Of a DNA stretch of 64,000 nt, positions 17,349 to 25,990 are shown piece by piece. Under the pieces are notes generated by a model that worked only from the letters and a program-made list of their open reading frames with translations, ran no database searches and was not told where the DNA came from. Positions within the stretch are counted from its first letter, which is position 1. Each line of letters opens with the position of its first letter. The translations under genes were made by a program, and so were the position numbers. The stretch is from Bog-473 sp963828505 (GTDB taxonomy: Bacteria > Actinomycetota > Acidimicrobiia > Acidimicrobiales > RAAP-2), in NCBI GenBank assembly GCA_963828505.1, contig CAWHFM010000002.1:60122-124121 (forward strand). Reading direction: 5' to 3'.

Positions 17349-18494
17349 TCAGGGCAGACCACGTGACTTGGCCAGCCGCTCGTTGGCGAGCTGTCCCGCG
17401 TAGGTGTCCGAGAACGCCATCACCCCGTTCTTCTGCACCAGCACGAAGTAGAGCCAGTCGCCGCCCGGCGGGTCGACCGCCGCTCGGAGCGCGTCGACCG
17501 AGGGCATGCAGATAGGGGTAGGGGTGAGGCCCGTGTTGAGGTACGTGTTGTAAGGGGAGTGCAGCTGCTCGTCCTGGGCCGTGACCGGACCGCCGTCCTG
17601 GCCGAGCGCGTACAGGACGGTCGAGTCCATCTGCAGCGGCATGTCCCGGGCCAGCCGGTTGTAGATGACCCGTGCCACGTCGGGCATGTTGACCGGGTAG
17701 TACCCCTCCTTCTCCACGATGGAGGCCGCGATGATCACCTCGTACGGGCTCAGCCCGAGTGCCGCGGCGGAGCTCGTGCTCAGCCCCGCATCGCGTGCCT
17801 GGCGGTCGAAGCGGTCCACCATGTTGCGCAGGAGCGTCTCGTCGCCCTCGCCCGGGAGGACGTCGTAGACCCCGGTGCCGAGCATGCCCTCGAGGTCGTT
17901 CGAATCCGGAGGCGAGAACTCCGAGTGCACCGCCCCGCTCTGCGCCGCCTGGGCGAACCCCCCGTCGGCGTGCCCGGGCACCCCGTCGACCTCGGACGCC
18001 ACCTCGCCCAGGGTGAAGCCGGGCCTGACGTCGACCGGGTAGATGTTGGGCCCGGCGGCCAGGGTGGCGCGCACTTGGCCGAAGGTCTGGTTCTGGTGCA
18101 GGGCGTAGCTCCCGGGGAGCACCGTCGGCGTGCCGTGGAAGAAATCCCCGATCTCGAAGGCCAGGGTGCTGCCGACGACACCGTGCTGATGCAGCGCGTC
18201 CACGACCGCGCTGGTCGACTCGCCCGGTTGCACCGTCACCACCACCTGTGGGCCGGCTGAACCGAGAGCATGGGACTCGAGCTCGTACCACAGCGCGAAG
18301 AGCGCCACGACCACCACGATGCCCGCGCCGGTCCAGGCCACGAAGCGACGGCGGCGGTGCACCCGGGCCGAGCGGGCGGCCCGGCGCTGGGCGCGCGACG
18401 GCTCGACCGGATCCTGATCCCCGGCTCCTCCTTCCCCGGCTCCTCCTTCCCCCGCTCCTTCCCCCGCCTCGCCGCCGGCACCCAGCTCGGTCAC
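17349..18494 (-). CDS. mltG: Endolytic murein transglycosylase MltG (YceG family)
   Basis: A 381-residue protein. The cytoplasmic N-terminus is repetitive (AGEGAGEGGAGEGGAGDQ), followed by a basic stretch and one TM helix near residues 53-72 (FVAWTGAGIVVVVALFALWY). The extracellular part has a LysM-like segment and the YceG catalytic domain. IIAASIVEKEGYYPVNMPDV carries the active-site Glu, and YNTYLNTGLTPTPI is the family C-terminal signature. MltG cleaves nascent glycan strands and terminates peptidoglycan polymerisation. Its ATG overlaps the ruvX stop (ATGA). Confidence 0.94.
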   Translation of the reverse strand: MTELGAGGEAGEGAGEGGAGEGGAGDQDPVEPSRAQRRAARSARVHRRRRFVAWTGAGIVVVVALFALWYELESHALGSAGPQVVVTVQPGESTSAVVDALHQHGVVGSTLAFEIGDFFHGTPTVLPGSYALHQNQTFGQVRATLAAGPNIYPVDVRPGFTLGEVASEVDGVPGHADGGFAQAAQSGAVHSEFSPPDSNDLEGMLGTGVYDVLPGEGDETLLRNMVDRFDRQARDAGLSTSSAAALGLSPYEVIIAASIVEKEGYYPVNMPDVARVIYNRLARDMPLQMDSTVLYALGQDGGPVTAQDEQLHSPYNTYLNTGLTPTPICMPSVDALRAAVDPPGGDWLYFVLVQKNGVMAFSDTYAGQLANERLAKSRGLP

Positions 18495-18952
18495 GTGCGG
18501 TCCAGCCAGGCCTGGAGCAGCACCATGGCTGCCGCGCTGTCGACCACCCGCCGGGCGGAACGCCCGGTCCGGCCGGCCAAGCGCAAGGATCGCTGCGCCT
18601 CGACCGTCGTCAGGCGCTCGTCCGCCGTCTCCACCGCCACCCCCAGCGGCTCGAGCTCGCGGCGGAGGGCGTCGGCCTCCTGGAGCGCCGCCCGTGCCGC
18701 CGGACCGACGCGGCCCGAGAGGCTGAGGGGCAACCCGACCACGACCGCGACGGCCTCGACGTCGCGCACCGCCTCGACGACGGCGGCCCGATCGCGATCT
18801 GCGTCACCGCTGCGCTCGATCGTGCCCCACGGGCTGGCCAGGCTCCGCCCACTGTCGCTGTAGGCGACGCCGATGCGCCGCGATCCGAGGTCCAACGCGG
18901 CCACCCGGCCGCGCCCGGGCGCCGGCCGCGCCCGTGGCTGAGCGCCGCTCAC
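18491..18952 (-). CDS. ruvX: Putative pre-16S rRNA nuclease / Holliday junction resolvase-like RuvX (YqgF)
   Basis: A 153-residue RNase H-like protein. The N-terminal strand VAALDLGSRRIGVAYSD carries the first catalytic Asp, AVAVVVGLPLSLSGRVG is the central family motif, and DERLTTVEAQRSL the third. Bacterial YqgF trims the 5' end of 16S rRNA; a junction-resolving role is also proposed. It overlaps alaS upstream by four bases and mltG downstream, giving the common alaS-ruvX-mltG-aroE cluster. Length is typical. Confidence 0.93.
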   Translation of the reverse strand: MSGAQPRARPAPGRGRVAALDLGSRRIGVAYSDSGRSLASPWGTIERSGDADRDRAAVVEAVRDVEAVAVVVGLPLSLSGRVGPAARAALQEADALRRELEPLGVAVETADERLTTVEAQRSLRLAGRTGRSARRVVDSAAAMVLLQAWLDRT

Positions 18953-21516
18953 GCGGTCAGGAGCCGCCGCGCCTCGGCCAGCGCCACCTCTATCTTCGAC
19001 GGGTCCCGGCCGCCGGCCAGCGCCAGCTCAGCCGTTCCGCCGCCGCCTCCGCCCACCAAAGGGCCCAGCGCCTTCACCAGCTCGGAGGCGTCGGGAGTGC
19101 CGTCGGTGGCGGCGGCGATGGAGACCTTGGTCCCGTCGGGCGAGCCCGCCAACACCACCGCACGGACTCCGTCGTGGTGCAGCACGGCCCGGGCGAGCGA
19201 GCGCATGTCGTCGGGCTCGACCGCATCGCGCCGCGTCACCACGACGCCCGAGGTCGACGCCGCGTCGGCCGCCAAGGCGGCGGCCTCGGCCGTGCTGGCC
19301 TGCTGGCGCAGCCGGCCGAGCTCCCGCTCGGCCTCGCGCTGGCGCTCCATGATCCGGGTGATGCCCGCCAGCAGCTCGTCGGGCTCGGTTCGCAGCAGCT
19401 CCGCCGCGTCGTGGACCAGGTGCTCCCGCTCGACGGACCGGCCCAGGGAGGGCTTGCCGGTGAGGGCGAAGATCCGACGCGTGTTCGACCCGATGGAGCC
19501 CTCCGAGACCAGGCTGATCGGTCCGATGCGGCCGAGCCCGGCGACATGGGTCCCGCCACAGAACTCGAGCGACCCGTCCCCCGCCTGCACGACGCGGACC
19601 GAGGCGCCGTACTTGTCGCCGAAGAAGGCGATGGCGCCCATTTGCTCGGCTTCCTGGCGGGAGGTCTCGGTGGTGTCGACGAGGGCGTCACTGAGGACGG
19701 CGTCGTTGGCCCGCTCGAACACTTCGTCGAGCTCCTCCCGGCTCGGCTGGGCGTGGTGGGAGAAGTCGAAGCGCAGGTAGTCCGGGGCGACCAGCGACCC
19801 CTGCTGGCGCACGTGGTCGCCCAGCACCTGGCGCAGGGCGGCGTGCAGCAGGTGCGTCGCCGTGTGGTTGCGCCGGATGGCCTCACGCCGCTCGCCGTCG
19901 ATGGTGGCGAGCGCGTCCTGTCCGGCCACGACCTCGCCGCTGACCGTGGCCCGGTGCGCCACCAGCCCGGGGACGGCGTAGACGGTGTCGGTCACGTCGG
20001 CGATCCCGCTCTCGGTGACGATGGTGCCGGTGTCTCCCACCTGGCCGCCGGCCTCGGCGTAGAAGGGCGTGCGGTCCAAGAACAGCTCGACGACGCCGTC
20101 GCCGTCGTCGCCCCCGAGCACCGCCACGATGCGCGCCGGCGTCTCGTAGTCCTCGGGCTCCCGACCGACGAAGGGCGTCGGGCCCTCGGCATCGAGCAGG
20201 GCGCGGTAGGCGGCCTCGTCACCCGCACGAACCGACTTGGCGGCCGACCGGGCCCTCGCCCGCTGCTCGGCCATGGCGGCGTCGAAGCCGGCCCGGTCGA
20301 CCTCGACCCCGGCATCGCGGGCGAGCTCCTCGGTGAGCTCGACCGGGAAGCCGTGGGTGTCGTGCAGGGTGAACGCGACGTCGCCTCCGATCTCACCGGC
20401 ACCGGAGGTGAGCTCCTCCTCCAGCCGGTTCAACCCCGCCCGCAGCGTGCGGTCGAAGCCCGCCTCCTCCCTCGCCACCACGTTGACGACGAGGTCGTGC
20501 TGGCTGGGCAGCGCCGGCCACGCGTCGCCGAGCACGTCGATGACCGCCCGGACCAGGCCGGGGCCGATGGGCTTGTCCACCCCGAGCCGCCGCGCCGCCA
20601 TGACGGCGCGGCGAACGATCCGGCGCAGCACGTAGCCGCGGCCTTCGTTGGCCGGCAGGACGCCGTCGGCCACCAGCATGGTCATGGCCCGGCCGTGGTC
20701 CGCCAACACACGCAGCGCCACGTCGGTGCGCTCGTCGGCGCCGTAGGCCCGCCCGACCATGGAGGAGGCCACGTCGATGATCGGGGCGAACAGGTCGGTG
20801 TCGAACATGGAGTCGGTCCCCTGGAGCACCGGCAAAATGCGCTCGAGGCCGGCCCCGGTGTCGATGTTCTTCTGCGGCAGGTCGGTCAGACGGCCGGCCG
20901 CATCCCGGGAGAGCTGCATGAAGACGAGATTCCACAGCTCGACGAAGCGCTCGGCGCTGCCGTGCTTGGGACCCCCGTCGTCCCCGTAGCCGGGGCCCTT
21001 GTCGATGAAGATCTCCGAGTCCGGGCCGCACGGGCCGGTGTCCCCCATGGCCCAGAAGTTGTCCTCGTCGCCCATGCGCTGGACCCGCTCGGCCGGGACC
21101 CCGACCAGGTCGACCCAGATCTTCTCGGCCTCGTCGTCGGTCTCGTGCACGGTGACCCACAGACGCTCGCCGTCGAAGCCGAAGACCTCGGTCAGGAGCT
21201 CCCAGGCCAGCGGGATGGCCTCTTCCTTGAAGTAGTCGCCGAAGCTGAAGTTCCCCAGCATCTCGAAGAAGGTGCAGTGGTAGGTGTCCGTGCCGATGAT
21301 CTCGATGTCGGGGGTGCGGAAGCACTTCTGAATGGAGGTGGCGCGGGGCCAGGGAGCCGGCTCCTCCCCGAGGAAGTAGGGCTTGAAGGGGACCATGCCG
21401 GCGATGGTGAAGAGCACCGATGGGTCGTGCGGGATGAGGCTGGCGGACGGCACCGTGGCGTGGCCTCGGTCCGAGAAGAAGCGCGTGAAGGCCGCCCTGA
21501 GTCCGTTGGCGTCCAT
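18949..21516 (-). CDS. alaS: Alanyl-tRNA synthetase
   Basis: An 855-residue class II synthetase. The catalytic core begins LRAAFTRFFSDRGHATVPSA and has FTIAGMVPFKPYFLG and CFRTPDIEIIGTDTYH. Next come the tRNA-recognition region (TGAGLERILPVLQG), the editing domain with zinc ligands (NHTATHLLHAALRQVLGDH and FCGGTHVAGLG), and a C-Ala domain ending AEARRLL. The C-Ala glycine run (GPLVGGGGGGTAELA) is normal. A TAAACT hexamer ends six bases before the ATG and no Shine-Dalgarno is visible, so the mRNA is likely leaderless. It leads the ruvX-mltG-aroE run. Confidence 0.97.
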   Translation of the reverse strand: MDANGLRAAFTRFFSDRGHATVPSASLIPHDPSVLFTIAGMVPFKPYFLGEEPAPWPRATSIQKCFRTPDIEIIGTDTYHCTFFEMLGNFSFGDYFKEEAIPLAWELLTEVFGFDGERLWVTVHETDDEAEKIWVDLVGVPAERVQRMGDEDNFWAMGDTGPCGPDSEIFIDKGPGYGDDGGPKHGSAERFVELWNLVFMQLSRDAAGRLTDLPQKNIDTGAGLERILPVLQGTDSMFDTDLFAPIIDVASSMVGRAYGADERTDVALRVLADHGRAMTMLVADGVLPANEGRGYVLRRIVRRAVMAARRLGVDKPIGPGLVRAVIDVLGDAWPALPSQHDLVVNVVAREEAGFDRTLRAGLNRLEEELTSGAGEIGGDVAFTLHDTHGFPVELTEELARDAGVEVDRAGFDAAMAEQRARARSAAKSVRAGDEAAYRALLDAEGPTPFVGREPEDYETPARIVAVLGGDDGDGVVELFLDRTPFYAEAGGQVGDTGTIVTESGIADVTDTVYAVPGLVAHRATVSGEVVAGQDALATIDGERREAIRRNHTATHLLHAALRQVLGDHVRQQGSLVAPDYLRFDFSHHAQPSREELDEVFERANDAVLSDALVDTTETSRQEAEQMGAIAFFGDKYGASVRVVQAGDGSLEFCGGTHVAGLGRIGPISLVSEGSIGSNTRRIFALTGKPSLGRSVEREHLVHDAAELLRTEPDELLAGITRIMERQREAERELGRLRQQASTAEAAALAADAASTSGVVVTRRDAVEPDDMRSLARAVLHHDGVRAVVLAGSPDGTKVSIAAATDGTPDASELVKALGPLVGGGGGGTAELALAGGRDPSKIEVALAEARRLLTA

Positions 21517-21522
21517 TCAGCC

Positions 21523-21528
21523 AGTTTA
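21523..21528 (-). promoter_or_regulatory. -10 hexamer TAAACT for leaderless alaS
   Basis: TAAACT read leftward is followed by six bases and then the alaS ATG at 21516. Same spacing as the relA, pdxS and 58807 ABC genes in this window, which supports promoters that start transcription at the start codon. Confidence 0.6.
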
Positions 21529-21578
21529 CCGGGACCGAAATCGCCGTCGCGGGGCGGCTCTCCGGTGGATGGGAGGCG

Positions 21579-22844
21579 TCAGGAACCCTCGTCGCCGTGG
21601 CGCGAGGGCTCGTAGTACACGTGGCCCTCGAGTGCGTCCGGGCGGTACTGCTGCGTGACCACGCCCGAGGGGTCGTCGTGGGGGTAGACGTAGCCCAGCC
21701 CGTGCCCCAGCGCCGCCGCACTCTTGTAGTGCGCGTCGCGCAGGTGCCCCGGCACCTCTTGGGACACGGCCGAGCGGACGTCGGCCTGGGCCCGGCCCAG
21801 CGCGACGACGACGGCGTTGGACTTCGGCGCACGCGCCAGGTAGATCACGGCCTCGGCCAGGTTCAGCGCCGCCTCGGGCAGCCCCACGTACTCGACGGCG
21901 CGGGCCGCCGCTTCGGCCACGAGCAAAGCCTGCGGGTCGGCCAGCCCGATGTCCTCGCTGGCCAGGATCACCATGCGCCGCGCCAGGAATCGCGCGTCCT
22001 CGCCCGCCTCGAGCATGCGCGCCATCCAGTAGAGACCCGCATCGGGGTCCGAACCGCGCACGCTCTTGATCAGTGCGCTGATCTGGTCGTAATGCTCGTC
22101 GGCGCCCTGGTGGAACAGGCGGCCGTCGCGGGCGCGGGCCATGTCGTCGATGCTCAGGAGCACCGGGTCCGCCGCATCGGGGCGCGACCGGGCCAGCGCC
22201 ACTGCGACCTCAATCGTCGTGAGCGCGGCGCGGGCATCGCCTTCGCAGGCGGCGACGACGGCGTCGATCGCCTCGTCGCCGGCGTGCGCGCCCTCCTCCG
22301 CCAGGCCGCGCCGAACCAGGACGCGCAGGTCGTCGGGACCGAGCGGGTGGAGCCGCCACAGCGAGGACCGGCTCATGAGGGGCGGGTTGACCTCGAAGTA
22401 CGGGTTCTCGGTCGTGGCCCCGATGAGCACCACCAGCCCGTCCTCGACCGCCGGCAACAGCACGTCCTGCTGGGACTTGGAGAACCGGTGCACCTCGTCG
22501 ATGAAGAGCATCGTCCCCTGGCCCTGCTCGCCCAGGCGCCGCTCGGCGTCGGCCAACGCCTCGCGCACGTCCTTGACCCCGGCGGCGGTGGCCGAGAGCG
22601 TCGCCATGTGCTTGGCGGTGCTCGCGGCCAGCAGGCGAGCGATCGTGGTCTTCCCGGTCCCGGCCGGGCCCCACAGGATGGCCGAGCCGACCCGGTCGGA
22701 CTCGGCCAGGACCCGGAGGGGGGCGCCGGGCCCGACGAGGTGCTGCTGTCCCACGACCTCGTCGAGCGTGCGCGGTCGCAGCCGGGTCGCCAGCGGGGCC
22801 TGGCGGCTCAGGCGCCGCTCGGCGGCGTCCTCGAACAGGCTCAT
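21579..22844 (-). CDS. rarA: Replication-associated recombination protein RarA (MgsA), AAA+ ATPase
   Basis: A 421-residue clamp-loader-like AAA+ protein. The start ATRLRPRTLDEVVGQQHLVG is typical. Walker A is GPAGTGKTTIARLLA, Walker B is MLFIDEVHRFSKSQQD, sensor 1 is GATTENPYFEVNPPLMSR, and the C-terminal tetramerisation domain includes ALIKSVRGSDPDAGLYWMAR and PKSNAVVVALG. RarA acts at stalled forks and gaps with SSB and RecA. It lies between aspS and alaS on the same strand; the 62-base gap to alaS contains the alaS -10. Confidence 0.95.
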   Translation of the reverse strand: MSLFEDAAERRLSRQAPLATRLRPRTLDEVVGQQHLVGPGAPLRVLAESDRVGSAILWGPAGTGKTTIARLLAASTAKHMATLSATAAGVKDVREALADAERRLGEQGQGTMLFIDEVHRFSKSQQDVLLPAVEDGLVVLIGATTENPYFEVNPPLMSRSSLWRLHPLGPDDLRVLVRRGLAEEGAHAGDEAIDAVVAACEGDARAALTTIEVAVALARSRPDAADPVLLSIDDMARARDGRLFHQGADEHYDQISALIKSVRGSDPDAGLYWMARMLEAGEDARFLARRMVILASEDIGLADPQALLVAEAAARAVEYVGLPEAALNLAEAVIYLARAPKSNAVVVALGRAQADVRSAVSQEVPGHLRDAHYKSAAALGHGLGYVYPHDDPSGVVTQQYRPDALEGHVYYEPSRHGDEGS

Positions 22845-22863
22845 CGACCGGCCGCTGCCGTCG

Positions 22864-24663
22864 TCAGCTCGGCGAGGGGTTCGGCGACTCGCCGCCGGCG
22901 GGAGCCGGTGGCACGACCACCCGGATGCCCAGCTCGGCCAGGCTGGCCGCGGGCAGCGGCGTCGGGGCCCCGGTCAACGGGTCGGAGCCCGACTGCGTCT
23001 TCGGGTACGCGATCACCTCGCGGATGTTCTCCTCGCCCGCCAGGATCGCCACCAGGCGGTCGACACCGAAGGCGAAGCCGGCGTGCGGCGGCGCACCGTA
23101 GCGGAAGGCTCCGAGCAGGAAGCCGAAGCGGGCTTCCGCCTCGTCGGGTTCGATCCCGAGCGCGTCGAACACCTGCGACTGCGTGCCGCTGCGGTGGATA
23201 CGGACGCTCCCCGAACCCAGCTCCCACCCGTTGAGCACGAGGTCGTAGGCCTGGGAGCGCACGGCCATGGGGTCACTGGCCAGGAGGGGGACGTCTTCGG
23301 GGTACGGCATGGTGAAGGGATGGTGGGCCGGCTGTGGCCGACCGTCAGCGCCGTAACCCTCGAACATCGGGAAGTCGACCACCCAGACGTAGCGGTGGGG
23401 ACCCTGGCCGACGGGAGGCGAGGCGATCGCCGTCCGCAACGCACCCAGTGCCCGGCACGCCGTCGCGTGTTCGTCGGAGACGGCCAGGACGAGGTCGCCC
23501 GGCCCGGCACCCGTCCTCTCCACCACGCCCTCACGCTCGGCCTGGTCGAGGTGGCGGGCGAGCGGCCCGTCCAGACCCGCTCCTGACTCCCCGTCCACGA
23601 CCCTGAACCAGGCCAGGCCGGCCGCGCCCGACGCCTTGACCCGTTCGGTCATCTCGTCGAGGCGCGAACGCGGCGACGATGCCGCGCCCGGCACCAGGAT
23701 GGCCTTCACGACCGGGCCCGAGAGCGCATTGACCGCGGTCTTCTCGAACACGCCGCTCAGATCGACCAGCTCCATCCCCACGCGCAGGTCGGGCTTGTCC
23801 GTGCCGAAACGGTCGAGCGCGTCGGACCAGGTCATGCGGGTGATCGGGGGCGGACGCTCGCCGGTGGCCGCCTCGGCCGCGTCGAGCACGGCCTCGGAGA
23901 CGAATCCCATCACGTCGTCCTGGGAGGCGAAGGAGCACTCCATGTCGAGCTGGGAGAATTCGAACTGGCGGTCGGCGCGCAGGTCCTCGTCGCGCAGGCA
24001 GCGCGCAATCTGGAAGTAGCGGTCGAACCCGCCCACCATGAGCAGCTGCTTGGCCAGCTGTGGACTCTGCGGCAGCGCGTAGAACGACCCATGGTGCAGC
24101 CGGGCCGGCACCGAGAACTCCCGCGAGCCCTCGGGTGTCGGCGCCCACAACAGGGGGGTCTCGATCTCGACGAAACCCTGGCGCACCATGGCGGAGCGGA
24201 TGGCCGCGTTGACCCGCGAGCGCAGGCGCAGGTTGCGCTGCATCCGTGGCCGCCGCAGGTCGACGTAGCGGTAGCGCAGCCGGACCGGTTCGTCCGCCTC
24301 GGCCCGGTCGTCGACGGCGAAGGGAGGCGGCTCGGCCTCGTTGAGCACCTCCACCGTGCAGTCCCCGACCTCCACCTCACCCGTGTCGAGCCCGGGGTTG
24401 ACCGTCCCCTCGGGGCGGAGCCGGACCGTCCCGCGCACCGAGACCACCCACTCGCTGCGGACGTCGACCGTGCCGTCGATGACGCACTGGACGATGCCCG
24501 TGTGGTCGCGCAGGTCGACGAAGGCGAGATGCTCGCCGTGCTCTCGCCGCCGCGCCACCCAGCCGCACAGGCGCACGCTCGCTCCGGCGTCGAGGGGCCG
24601 GAGCACGCCACACAGGTGGGTGCGCAGCGCGGTGGGGCGGTTCTCGGGCACGGGTTCGCTCAT
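22864..24663 (-). CDS. aspS: Aspartyl-tRNA synthetase (bacterial type)
   Basis: A 599-residue class IIb synthetase. An OB-fold anticodon domain (VRLCGWVARRREHGEHLAFV) is followed by motif 1, motif 2 with FQIARCLRDEDLRADRQFEF, the bacterial GAD insertion (about residues 290-420), and motif 3 near the end (AFGVDRLVAILAGEENIREV). ATG 24663 overlaps the hisS stop (ATGA), so the two synthetases are coupled. Whether it also makes Asp-tRNA(Asn) cannot be decided here; many actinomycetes have a non-discriminating enzyme with GatCAB. The C-terminal tail is Pro-rich. Confidence 0.97.
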   Translation of the reverse strand: MSEPVPENRPTALRTHLCGVLRPLDAGASVRLCGWVARRREHGEHLAFVDLRDHTGIVQCVIDGTVDVRSEWVVSVRGTVRLRPEGTVNPGLDTGEVEVGDCTVEVLNEAEPPPFAVDDRAEADEPVRLRYRYVDLRRPRMQRNLRLRSRVNAAIRSAMVRQGFVEIETPLLWAPTPEGSREFSVPARLHHGSFYALPQSPQLAKQLLMVGGFDRYFQIARCLRDEDLRADRQFEFSQLDMECSFASQDDVMGFVSEAVLDAAEAATGERPPPITRMTWSDALDRFGTDKPDLRVGMELVDLSGVFEKTAVNALSGPVVKAILVPGAASSPRSRLDEMTERVKASGAAGLAWFRVVDGESGAGLDGPLARHLDQAEREGVVERTGAGPGDLVLAVSDEHATACRALGALRTAIASPPVGQGPHRYVWVVDFPMFEGYGADGRPQPAHHPFTMPYPEDVPLLASDPMAVRSQAYDLVLNGWELGSGSVRIHRSGTQSQVFDALGIEPDEAEARFGFLLGAFRYGAPPHAGFAFGVDRLVAILAGEENIREVIAYPKTQSGSDPLTGAPTPLPAASLAELGIRVVVPPAPAGGESPNPSPS

Positions 24664-25982
24664 GTCGACTGCGTATTCTCCACGACGCGGCGTACCTCGC
24701 CGACCACGGCCTCCCTCGGCACGTCGCGCTGGGCCTCGTCGCGGCGCAAGGGTCGGAGTCCCACCACGCCCGCCTCGAGCTCCTGGGGGCCGACCACCAA
24801 CGCCACCAAGGCCCCGGAGCGGTCGGCCGACTTGATCTGGGACTTCATGGAACGCCCTCCGAAGGCCCGGTCGGCCCGCAGTCCGGCCCGGCGCAGCTCC
24901 GCCGTGAGCGCGACCGCCGACTCCCCGCCCGCCGTGTCGATCACGTAGGCGTGCAGCCGACGTGCCGCCTGCGCATCCGCCGTCGGGAAGACCCCCTCGG
25001 CGTCGCAGGCGAGCAGGACGCGCTCGATCCCGATCCCGAAACCGATGCCGGGCGTGGGCGGGCCTCCCAGCATCTCGACGAGCCCGTCGTAGCGCCCCCC
25101 GCCCCCGATCCCGTTCTGCGCCGCGTCGAGCGCGCCCGAGGCGTACTCGAACGTGGTGCGGGTGTAGTAGTCGAAGCCCCGGACGAGACGGTGATCGATC
25201 TCGTAGGCCACCCCGAGCGAGTCGAGCCCGGCCCGCACCCGCTCGAAGTGGGCGCGGCATTCGTCGCAGAGGTGGTCGAGCAGGCGGGGCGCGTCTTCTG
25301 TGGCCGCCCGGCACTCCTCGCTCTTGCAATCCAGTACGCGCAGGGGGTTCTGAAGGTGGCGGGCCCGGTGCGCCGGGCAGAGCTGCTCGGCCCGTTCGGC
25401 CAGGTAGGCGCCGAGGAGGGCCACGTAGCCGGGGCGGCAGACGCGGTCGCCCATGGAGTGCAGCTTCAGCGTCACGTCGCGCAGGCCGAACCCTGTGAAG
25501 AAGTCATGGGCCAGTGCGACCACCTCGACGTCGAGATCGGGGTCGGCCGGACCGAGCGCCTCCACGCCGAGCTGGGAGTGCTGCCGGTAGCGCCCGTGCT
25601 GGGGCCGCTCGTGGCGGAACGAGGGCGCGACGTACCAGGTCTTCCAGGGCGGTACCGGGTGGTGCTGGACGAAAGCGCGGGCCACGGGTGCCGTCCCCTC
25701 CGGGCGTAGGGCCAGCACCTGGCCGTCGCGGTCCTCGAAGACGTACATCTCCTTGCCGACGACCTCGCTCCCCTCCCCGATGCCGCGGTGGAACACACCC
25801 ACGTGCTCGAGGACAGGTGTCAGCAGCAACCCGTAGCCGGCGGCCTCGACCAGCACGGCGAAGCGAGCCACGGTGTCCTCCCACCGGGCGGACTCGGGCC
25901 ACAGCACGTCGTGCATGCCCGTCGGGGTCTTGGGGGATGGCGCGGGGGCGCTCGGCTCCTCGCTCTCGTAGAGCTCCGGCAC
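24660..25982 (-). CDS. hisS: Histidyl-tRNA synthetase
   Basis: About 440 residues. Class II features are PTGMHDVLWPESARW near the start, motif 2 with VAPSFRHERPQHGRYRQHSQ, the histidine-binding LVRGFDYYTRTTFEY (HisA motif) and GGGGRYDGLVEMLGG, motif 3 PGIGFGIGIERVLL, and a C-terminal anticodon-binding domain with RADRAFGGRSMKSQIKSA. GTG 25982 is chosen as the first start after the relA stop that leaves a normal N-terminus; the exact start is unsure. It sits in the relA-hisS-aspS-rarA-alaS leftward run and overlaps aspS. Confidence 0.95.
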   Translation of the reverse strand: MPELYESEEPSAPAPSPKTPTGMHDVLWPESARWEDTVARFAVLVEAAGYGLLLTPVLEHVGVFHRGIGEGSEVVGKEMYVFEDRDGQVLALRPEGTAPVARAFVQHHPVPPWKTWYVAPSFRHERPQHGRYRQHSQLGVEALGPADPDLDVEVVALAHDFFTGFGLRDVTLKLHSMGDRVCRPGYVALLGAYLAERAEQLCPAHRARHLQNPLRVLDCKSEECRAATEDAPRLLDHLCDECRAHFERVRAGLDSLGVAYEIDHRLVRGFDYYTRTTFEYASGALDAAQNGIGGGGRYDGLVEMLGGPPTPGIGFGIGIERVLLACDAEGVFPTADAQAARRLHAYVIDTAGGESAVALTAELRRAGLRADRAFGGRSMKSQIKSADRSGALVALVVGPQELEAGVVGLRPLRRDEAQRDVPREAVVGEVRRVVENTQST

Positions 25983-25990
25983 GGCGAGGG